A stretch of DNA of 64,000 nucleotides. Source: Cenococcum geophilum 1.58 (lineage: Eukaryota; Ascomycota; Dothideomycetes; Gloniales; Gloniaceae). Shown here one piece after another: positions 56,790 through 64,000 of this stretch (its first letter is position 1; each line of letters starts with the position of its first letter). The notes under the pieces are model-generated. The model made no database searches, was not told the origin of the DNA, and saw only the letters and a list, made by a program, of their open reading frames with translations. The stretch is taken from positions 2,604,001-2,668,000 of the forward strand of contig KV748177.1 of NCBI GenBank assembly GCA_001692895.1, given 5' to 3'. A program made the translations under genes and the position numbers.

Positions 56790-58950
56790 GCTTATATACT
56801 TACTGCCCTACGCGCTTTAGGATTTAAAGCGGTTCTATAAACTTATAGTTAAGCTTTTTATAGGGATGTTTTGTAGGGATATTTTTAGAGAAGAGTAGGA
56901 CCTATTTACTAACGGCGAAGTACTTAGCTAGGTGGTAATAATTATAGTATTTTACCTAAAGCTTTTAAGCGTATATTATTGGCGCCGCTGCTATCTTATA
57001 TATAAGGCATAGGCGTTATAAATACGTCTCTTCAAGTTAGACATTTATTAACTTAAACCCCTCCTTACCTTATTAGGCGTCTTAAACGCTATCTAAAACT
57101 CTATCCGAGATATTTAGTAGCTAGCTATAGGCAAGCTTAATAGGGGAACGCTTTATAATAGCATAGACCTTAAAGTTATAGGTAAAAGCTACTTCTTTAA
57201 GTAGGGAGGCCTAATTAGACTATTCCTAGTTTATAAATATACGTAGGTATACCCTAAGCTTTTAGTTCTAACGCTCTATCTAACTATTTATTTATAGGTA
57301 AAATATAGTACTAAGTTTACGTTAAACGCGGAGATAGTAGTATATAATGCTTTAGTACTTACTTATAAATATACTACCCCTATTAAAGACAATATTATCT
57401 AAAGGCCCTATTTACGCAAAAACTCTAAATAAGAGTTCTGCGAGTTATATAGCATTAATTATCTTATATACTAGATAGTAGCGTACTAGCTTTATAAAAC
57501 GGTCTATAAGGATAAGGACAGAGTTATACTCTACGCTATTAAGAGTCTTAGACTTTAGAAAATCCATAATAAAGTTAAGTAAATAATACTATTAGGCTCG
57601 GGTAGGGACTTAAAGAGGCTGCAGCTTACTATAGGGTTTATAGCGGCGCGATTTAAAGCGTTAATAGGTATTATAGTTATTTAGGTATTTATAGAGGTCC
57701 TAGGTAAGGCCGTTCTAAGTATACTTTTGCGTAATTACCCTAAAGGTACGGTTAAAACTATAATAGCTGCCTATAGAATCGCTATAATTCTGCTTAAGGG
57801 TCTCCTATTATAGTAGTATATAATTTAGCACCTAAACCTTATTGTTTTACCTTAGGAGTCCTTAACTATTAAGGGTATAGTCCTTATTATTAGTAGGGAT
57901 TCGCCCCTAAGTTAACTAATTATATATAGAGCGTATAAAGGCGGCCCTTTTTTATACTCTATAAATAAAATTAACTGGTAACTTAGGGGAGTGTTCTATA
58001 AACGCCGTTTTAGCTAAGGTAGCTACTATTACCTCTTACTATAGTATAAGACTCTATGTAAAGTTAGTACTAGCGAAGTAATATATAATATATAGGTAAC
58101 TCACTAGGTTACTATAGGGGACTATAACCTAGGCTAAGGGGTCTTCCCTAGGGTTAAGCGCCATTAGGCTAGTTAAAGTAGTCTTAAAGAGAATAGTAGG
58201 ACACTCTAGTCCGCTAGCGCTAAGTTTATAAGAGTTACTTATATACTACATATATACTACTCGCTAGTATAGTATAGTAGTACTAGGGTCGCCTATAAGG
58301 CCTATAACTCGCAACTTTTACTATAATATAGGCAGTATAGCATTAAGAACTATCCTCTTACTATTATCTTTAAAGCCTTTAATATAATCTAGGCGCTAGG
58401 ATAGTATATTAGCAGAATTTACTTTATATAGCTTATATTTAATCTTAAAATTAAACTTAGCTAGCTTTTTTTAGCGTGCTAGGCCTAATAAGTAGATAAG
58501 CTTTTAGTGGTTATAAAGTACCTAAGATTATTATAATTATAGAGCACGCGCGTTATATACGCGGTATATTTAAGGTAGTAGCGCCATATTATAAAGTATT
58601 GCATAATAGCGAGTTGTTCTTTATTATATATATTATACTATACTTTTAGGCTAGTAAGCTTCTAACTATAATAAGTAATTAGGTGCTAGTAGAGTTAGTC
58701 TTCCTATTTTAAAGGCTGTAGAAGTATACCGCTATAAGTATAATTAGAAGCGTTAGTAATTACTATTAAAGGTAAATTTAAGTCAAAGTGATAAAGTAGC
58801 GGAGCCTATATAAACGTAGCGCGTAGCTTATAAAACGCCTACTAAGCGTTATTAGGCCAGGACTAAGGTTAATACTATTTAGTAGGCCCTTTTAACTTAC
58901 GCTTTTACTTCTTCTCCCCGTCTAATATTAGGTCGCGATATACTTATATA
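56790..58950 (-). pseudogene. Element F pol: RNase H, integrase, C-terminal domain
   Basis: The minus-strand counterpart of the fragment at 1-1095 lies here (56780-57850), covering the integrase core and tail. The segment upstream of it (57900-58950) is in the place of RNase H and the integrase zinc region. RIP stops interrupt throughout. Individual catalytic residues were not resolved by eye in the RNase H part. Confidence 0.72.
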
Positions 58951-59573
58951 AGATATATATATATATAGGGGGTATACAGTATCCAAGTAGTTTTAAATAA
59001 ATTGCCTATAGAAGTTAGCAAAGCTAAGGAAGACCTAGATGTCCCTATAAAACTTAGGCTTAGGCCATTTCTTAATAGCTTTTACGCGGGTAGGGTCCAT
59101 TATAATACCCCTAGGGGTAATAATAAAGCCCAGAAACTTAATGTTCTTAGTATAAAAAGTATATTTTAATAGTTTAGCGTATAGGCCCTAAGCGTAAAGT
59201 TATTACTATACCTGCTTAACGTGCTTAATATACTTAACCTTATTATTTAAGTAGATAAGAATATTATCTAGGTAAACTATGTAAATAGTATCTACTAGAA
59301 TTTCTAGAGCTTTATAAATATAGCTCTAAAATTTTATAGGGGCGTTAGTATAACCAAAGGGCATTACTAGGTACTTAAAGTAACTATAGCGTATATTAAA
59401 TGCGGTTTTTTATTTATCTTTCTTTTTAATATAAATTCTATAGTACACATTATAAATATCTAGCCTTATAAATATCTTCGCATAGCTAAGCCTATTAAAG
59501 AGTTTGCTAGCTAATAGTAGTGAGTACTAATTCTTAATTGTAATCTTATTTAGGCGTCTATAGTTAATATATA
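58951..59573 (-). pseudogene. Element F reverse transcriptase, main part
   Basis: The minus strand reads INYRRLNKITIKNQYSLPLL near 59565-59500, then KIFIRLDIYNVYYRI, YSYFKYLVMPFGYTNAPIKF and TIYIVYLDNILIYLNN (catalytic DD changed to DN), then [15 protein letters not shown]. This is a clear Ty3/gypsy reverse transcriptase. The TIR element splits it just before the first block; upstream coding resumes at 59820 (TKADGIIRL). Confidence 0.87.
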
Positions 59574-59817
59574 CGGAGGACGGAGCAAAAAGAGATTTCT
59601 ACTTCCTTTTTGGGACTAGTGGCAAACCCCTATAAGGTCGCTAAAGTTATGGGGGCTCTGTCGCCTAAGTAACGAGGTTTTAGGCAGTCTATGCCCCTAG
59701 ACCCGCTAAAGGCCCCCTAAAGAGGCCTAAAACCTTAGCAACCTTATAGGCACCTTATGGGGAGAAAACCGCTAGTCCCAAAAAGGAAGGGGAAATCTCT
59801 TTCTGCTCTGTCCTCCG
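59574..59817. mobile_element. Short TIR (foldback/MITE-like) element, TA TSD, inside F reverse transcriptase
   Basis: 244 bp with arms of about 70 bp: left CGGAGGACGGAGCAAAAAGA..., right ...TCTTTCTGCTCTGTCCTCCG. Both arms carry CTTCCTTTTTGGGACTAG. TA flanks both ends, and removing the element plus one TA restores the host codons (GIIRL-YINYRRLN). It has no coding capacity. It keeps CA/TG dinucleotides, so it is younger than the RIP of F or too short to be recognised. Confidence 0.88.
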
Positions 59818-59819
59818 TA

Positions 59820-61150
59820 GCCGTATTATACCGTCTGCTTTAGTATAAAGAAAATAGGCACTCTAGTAGGTAACTTACTAGGCCTAATCTAGCCCTTCTT
59901 AAGAGCACTATCTAGGTACTTTTATAAGATCTATAAATCTTGCTATAAGAGGTTATAGAGGGGCATTTATAATGGCATCTTACTTTCTTCTAAGTCAATT
60001 ACATAGTCGTACTTAGAGTTCTATAGTAGCATACTTGCTAGCTTATTAAAGAAAACATTAATTTCCTCTTTATATATATTTGGTAGGCTAGGGGCTATAG
60101 AGGTTAAAGCAACTATTGTATAGTAGTGTGCTTTTAAAAGCTAGTAAAGAGAAGGGTATAGCTAATATACGTTTTGTAGGTGTGCTCGCACTAAGAGTAT
60201 ATATAGCTTTATAATATTAAGCAATTACTCTATACAGCGAATTGTATTAAAGAGGTCCTTAGTAGTTTTTACCTGTTAGGTAAAGTTCTAACAAAAGAGC
60301 TCTGCTTATAGGTAGGCTAAGAGATATAAGAACCAAAAGTCTACTTATTACTTAGGATTAACAAAAGGGGTATATAAGAAGAGGTCCTTTAAGCTATATA
60401 TATAGGCCAGAAAAACGTTAAACCTTTAATTCTCCTTTATAACAGCTTTATAGTATATAGTAGTATTATTAAAGCGTCTTACTATAGAGCCCCCTATCTA
60501 GTCTTAGACTATAGTTTTAAACTCGTTCTATAGTAAAGAACCCTTATCCTTAGTACCTAATTGGCGATAAACTAATTAGGTAATTATCTTTTCTTTTATA
60601 AGACCTTTAATGGCCTAGTATATACGTCACTTACAGTTATAGTTAGCGTTATTAACCTTAAATTGGTTCTTAACTGCGGCGATTCACTAGTTAAAATGCT
60701 GTTAAGTAGTGTTGCCAATATTAGGTAGTAACTTCTTAACTAGGGCATTAAGATTTGTTTGGCGTACTCTTTACTAAAGAGGTAACAAAAGGGCTTTATT
60801 AAATTAATAATGCTTTATAAGTTAGCTATTTTCTTAGCTAGCTTATCTAGCTCCTTTAGGTTAGTAGTATTTAGTAGGACGCTAGTAACCTTACTAAGCT
60901 TCTATTAAGCCTAAGTATATAAGTTAAACTAGTCTCTAGCGTTTGTAAATATTTAATCATTTTAAGGTTTAGGAGGTAGCTTAAATACTGCTAGTATGCT
61001 TCTAGTGGTTTTGTCTATACTAGATCTTAAGGCGTTTTACGGTTATATTGCTAGCGTATTACCGTTAGGTATAGGCGTCGGTTTTCTTTTTAAAGGCATT
61101 ATAGAAAAATTAAACCGGCTATACTCCTAAGGGGATTAGAAAGAATTTAA
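59820..61150 (-). pseudogene. Element F gag/protease/reverse transcriptase start
   Basis: Minus-strand frames from the 5' LTR to the TIR element. The end nearest 59820 reads LYTKADGIIRL, the KKDGS-LR entry of the reverse transcriptase. The rest is a TAG-riddled region in the place of gag and protease. I could not pin a zinc knuckle or DTG site. Confidence 0.6.
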
Positions 61151-61159
61151 ATATAAGGT

Positions 61160-61378
61160 TAAAATATAAATAGGGAGTCTAATAATAGAATAATAGGGTA
61201 TATTATATAGACAGAGACAAATCCTTAAGGGAAAAAGAAGGAGTCTGTATGCAAGGTAGGAAGGGTTTTCCCTAGGTATATATAGCGCACGTGCTTTAAG
61301 GGCGAGTTACCCCTAAATTGCCCTAGGGTCGCCTATACCTTACGGCTATATAACTATCTATTTAGGTTTTACCTAACA
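61160..61378 (-). repeat. 5' LTR of element F
   Basis: 219 bp matching 55220-55437, ending TTTTACCTAACA. Confidence 0.88.
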
Positions 61379-62256
61379 CCTTATAAACGCTCTAAGCTTG
61401 TTTTAATATTACGTAAATAATACCCTATATCCCTATCTAGATATCTTTTATACTACTTATATTAATAATATCCTAATATATAGTAATAACTTAACCAAAT
61501 ACTAAAAATACGTTAATCTTGTCCTATAAGCCCTATAAGGAGCTAGTTTATAATTAGATATAAATAAATACAAATTTTATAAAATAGAAGTCCTATACCT
61601 TAGGCTTCTTATTTTTATAAATAGCATCTAAATAGACCTAAAGTAAGTTAAAGTAATTATAAACTAGTAAGAACCTAAAAATATTAAAGATATAAGAGCC
61701 TTTATAGGATTTGCCAATTTCTACTAACGATTTATTAATAACTTCTCCGCCCTAGTTTTACCCCTTATAGCTCTAACCTAAAAGGATAAAGCCTTTATCT
61801 TTAATAAGGAATATAAAAAGGTCTTTACTTATTTAAAGGTTATATTTACTACCGCGCCTATACTTTAATACTTTAACCTAAACTAAATAAGTATTATAGA
61901 CGCTAATTTATCTAACTATATTACTAGAGGTATCCTATCTTAATATAATAAGGATAGAGTATTACACCCTATAGTATACTTCTTAAAATAATTAAGCCTA
62001 GCTAAATATAATTATAAGATTTGCGATAAAGAATTACTAGCTATTATTAGATATTTTAAATAATAGCGATCTAAATTAAAAGGCGCTAGATTTTTAATTA
62101 AGGTCCTTAGCAACTATAAAATAGCTAAGCTATTATTAGGCCTACTAGTTAAAATATCTATCTTACTTCTAATTCTTAATTATATACTACCTAGCTATAA
62201 TAAACTTAAGCTTAAGCTCCTTAAATATATATACAACCTACTAGTAGCTAGCTATC
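61379..62256 (+). pseudogene. Element D reverse transcriptase C-terminal half and RNase H
   Basis: Reads QACFNIT, a palm block ending YYNILIYSNN-like, then DIRAFIGFANFYRQFINNFSA (one Q for R), IALTQKDKAFIFNKEYKKVF, and RNase H with IIDANLSNYITRGILS, LHPIVYFLKQLSLAKYNYKI and CDKELLAIIRYFK. It ends near YNLLVASYLL just before the inverted LTR. The integrase is missing. Confidence 0.82.
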
Positions 62257-62635
62257 TGTTACGAAGTAAATATAAGCGACAATAATATATAGCAGAGTAG
62301 ATATTATTAAGCTATATATATAAACTGGATAATAAGATTAAGACGTTATATAAGGAAAAAAGGTAGAAAAACGGAAAAAAGGGTATATATTATTAACTTG
62401 GTTGCTTAGTTAATATATATATAAAGCAGAATAGGATTTAGGTTGTAGTCCTAGCAGAACTTAATAAGATTTAGTAGAACTTAGCAGAATATAGCAGAAT
62501 TTAGTAGAACTTAGTAGAATATAGCAGAATATAGTAGATTGCCATTAGATTGCCATAGGTCGCGGTAAATTATAGTCTTATAGTTAGTGGAAATAGGTAG
62601 GCGTGTATAAGGTATTATAGGGGTATCCTATAACA
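62257..62635 (-). repeat. Inverted copy of the element D LTR
   Basis: Reverse complement of 52289-52627. On the plus strand it runs from TGTTACGAAGTAAA to GGGTATCCTATAACA. It is 40 bp longer because the TTAGCAGAATA/TTAGCAGAACT decamer is expanded to about seven copies (62450-62540). Flanking pentamers (CTATC left, GTACC right) do not match, so it is not a simple solo-LTR insertion. Confidence 0.82.
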
Positions 62636-62748
62636 GTACCCTTCCTTTAAACTCGAGCTTCTGTAAAATATAGCTATAATTATTCTAAGTAGAGTTTGTA
62701 AAAGTCTTTTGCGGCTTATATAAGTCCTATAGAGTTAGTGAGTTTTTT

Positions 62749-63024
62749 TATAAGGGTTATTTTAGCCCTTACTTAGCTACATTGCCTAGGAGCTCTAAGG
62801 GGTAGCCAAGGCCTAGCCGAAGGCTAGGCTTAGCACCTCCTTATAAGCTCCTCGGGCTTATAGCCCTTTCCCTCCTTATTAGTTTGTCTCTCTTTTTCTT
62901 TCTCTCTCTATACTTAAGCTATTGCCTACCCTTATTACTATACTGTCCTCTCTTATTAACTCTCCTTATAACTTATGCTTGGCTTACCTACTCCCTACCG
63001 TATACCCTAGTAATATGCCTTATA
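62749..63024 (+). repeat. LTR of element C family, RIP'd
   Basis: On the plus strand from TATAAGGGTTATTTTAGCCC to ATATGCCTTATA, the same orientation as 3617-3795. It shares GCCAAGGCCTAGCCGAAGGC and other blocks with the C LTRs but has suffered CA-to-TA changes. The TSD is unclear (GTTTT-like left, GTTTC right). Confidence 0.78.
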
Positions 63025-63039
63025 GTTTCTATAAGGACT

Positions 63040-63390
63040 TAGTAAAGCCTTTTTATTTCGTAAAATATATATATTAGCGTTTCCGTTTATTATACTTAAT
63101 ATTATTAATTCTTTTAACAAAGTACTTGTTCTTACTATCCACTTCAACTAGTAGAGGAGGGCCCTATATTTATTTAAGCAGGGCGTCTAATATAGAAGTA
63201 GTACGGCGGAGGACTAATGTATAGAATACAGAGTGGATTTTAACCGTATTAGGAAGCTTTAATTGGTAGAAGTAAAAGGAAACAACCTTCTTAACTTTAT
63301 AAGGGCCAGCGTTCTTCTAATTAAGTTTCTTAGTAGGTTGCTTTATATTTAGATTTCTTATATCTAGCCAAACAAAGTTACTAATTTAGT
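63040..63390 (-). pseudogene. Ty3/gypsy pol fragment: integrase C-terminus and chromodomain start
   Basis: The minus strand reads FVWLDIRNLNIKQPTKKLNQ, KNAGPYKVKKVVSF, YQLKLPNTVKIHSVFYTLVL, then PPLLVEVDSKNKYFVKRI, the classic end of a gypsy integrase leading into a chromodomain. It is RIP'd. It ends abruptly at 63390, where composition switches to non-RIP'd DNA. Confidence 0.82.
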
Positions 63391-63414
63391 ACATCAGCAT
63401 TTTGTTGGGGTGCC

Positions 63415-63580
63415 AAGATCCTGGAGGCCTCCTGACAGGATTTTGATTTTCCTGGAGGTCCTGATCGTCCACAGGCTCCTGGCAGGCTCCTGGCAGGATT
63501 TTGATTTTCCCGATCGTCCTGTCAGGGTCCTGACAGGAAACTAGTATTTCCTGATCGTCCTGTCAGGTTCCTGGCAGGAT
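63415..63580. repeat. CCTGACAGG / CCTGGCAGG palindrome cluster
   Basis: CCTG(A/G)CAGG and CCTGTCAGG units alternate with GATTTTGATTTTCC (twice) and GATCGTCC (three times). Many units are self-complementary, so the block could fold extensively. Confidence 0.85.
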
Positions 63581-63585
63581 ACCCC

Positions 63586-63695
63586 TAAGCGACACCCCTC
63601 CCCACCCCCCCCCCTAAAGCGACACCTATGCACAATGCACATACCCCCCAAGCAACACCCTCAAGCAACACCCCCCTAATGCGACACCTTAGGTG
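63586..63695. repeat. AAGCGACACC-type repeats with poly-C
   Basis: Four to five copies of A(A/T)GC(G/A)ACACC separated by C runs, followed by a (GC)n stretch, TGCGCGCGCGCGCGAC (63692-63708). Confidence 0.8.
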
Positions 63696-63862
63696 CGCGC
63701 GCGCGCGACATAGTGCTATCAGGCGCGACACACAGTGCTATCGGGTCCCCGCTATATTCCCGATAGCCTACACGTGCCCTACTAAGTTACCTCCTTTGTA
63801 GCCACCTTATTTTTTACCCTTCCTTACATCCTCCCTACCTTAGGAAACACTAGAACGGCAGC

Positions 63863-63986
63863 CAGTAGACGACCGTTACCGTCACCAGACGACCGTTGCC
63901 AGAACTAGACGACCGTTATCAGAACTAGACGACGACCGTTACCAGAACTAGACGACGACCGTTACCAGAACTAGACGACGACCTTT
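63863..63986. repeat. Tandem repeat, unit AGAACTAGACGACGACCGTTACC
   Basis: About six units of 20-23 bp differing by presence of an extra GAC. The array ends at the N (63987), suggesting the sequence was hard to resolve here. Confidence 0.88.
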
Positions 63987-64000
63987 NGAACAACCAGCCA

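Larger units (their letters stand above)
55220..61378 (-). mobile_element. Ty3/gypsy element F, nested in D
   Basis: LTRs at 55220-55437 and 61160-61378 (218 and 219 bp). The pol reads on the minus strand, and a polypurine tract (complement CTCCCCCCTTTAAAAGG, 55441-55457) lies inside the left, 3' LTR. It splits the D reverse transcriptase between PFSLI and the downstream half. Flanks read CCTTATATAAGG and CCTTATAA; I cannot see a clean 5-bp direct duplication. It contains a 244-bp TIR element at 59574. The window's first 1.1 kb is a second copy of its integrase. Confidence 0.87.
52289..62256 (+). mobile_element. Ty3/gypsy element D, truncated and interrupted by F
   Basis: The direct 5' LTR at 52289-52627 is followed on the plus strand by gag, protease, reverse transcriptase and, after the nested element F (55220-61378), the rest of reverse transcriptase and RNase H. 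Neither an integrase nor a direct 3' LTR follows. Instead the element meets an inverted copy of its own LTR at 62257. It is therefore a rearranged partial element. Confidence 0.82.
63391..64000. other. Non-RIP'd, repeat-rich sequence at the window end
   Basis: CA and TG are normal again. No gene is seen. It contains three tandem-repeat blocks and poly-C runs, and one N at 63987. Confidence 0.7.

Noticed and set aside
63586..63700. Telomere or subtelomeric repeat suggested by CCCCTAA-like strings
   Set aside because: There is no run of TTAGGG/CCCTAA units; the CCCCTAA strings are isolated parts of the AAGCGACACC repeat block.
63863..63986. Possible CRISPR-like array
   Set aside because: Units are contiguous 20-23-bp tandem repeats without unique spacers, in a eukaryotic context.

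Overview
The window looks like a transposon-built, AT-rich compartment of a filamentous ascomycete (Pezizomycotina). It shows pervasive repeat-induced point mutation (RIP): CA and TG are visibly depleted, TA is enriched, CG is largely kept, and the broken reading frames are interrupted mostly by TAG where related proteins have Gln or Trp. Two short stretches escape this: about 3475-4780, which holds the only convincing host gene, and 63391-64000. I saw no rRNA or tRNA gene, no CRISPR array and no operon. The species cannot be fixed from sequence alone.

Layout. 1-3349: decayed remnants, namely a Ty3/gypsy integrase fragment, unrecognised RIP'd sequence, a solo-LTR-like repeat and a gypsy 3' end. 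3350-3795: a MITE and a solo LTR. 4027-4719: a GC-rich F-box-like/2EXR-type gene. 5671-39451: one Ty3/gypsy element (A) swollen by nested insertions. Into A's gag went element C (6726-17962, minus strand), which itself holds a full-length LINE (9342-14544, minus). Into A's reverse transcriptase/RNase H junction went gypsy B (20421-34788), which holds a MITE, a solo LTR and a Ty1/copia element H (28049-34091). Nearly every junction is supported by a target-site duplication (TSD): A GTAGT, C ATAAT, B GATAC, H AGTAT, and the LINE with 14 bp. A 1950-bp segment spanning the H, B and A junctions occurs twice in tandem, with an N at the same place in both copies. This is best read as an assembly artefact.

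39657-47446: gypsy E, with TSD TAATA, the best-preserved LTR element. 47447-49732: low-complexity RIP'd sequence. 49747-51030: a 5'-truncated, lightly mutated LINE with a 14-bp TSD. 51325-52288: an older LINE remnant. 52289-62256: gypsy D, split in its reverse transcriptase by the minus-strand gypsy F (55220-61378), which carries its own 244-bp TIR element. D ends at an inverted copy of its own LTR instead of an integrase and a direct LTR. 62749-63390: a C-family solo LTR and a minus-strand gypsy chromodomain fragment. 63391-64000: non-RIP'd tandem-repeat sequence up to the window end.

No metabolic or defence pathway is encoded. The genes are selfish-element gag, protease, reverse transcriptase, RNase H, integrase and LINE endonuclease remnants, almost all inactivated. 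The value of the window is its stratigraphy, the short elements that escaped RIP, several short motifs shared between unrelated LTR elements, and one lone host gene embedded in this compartment.
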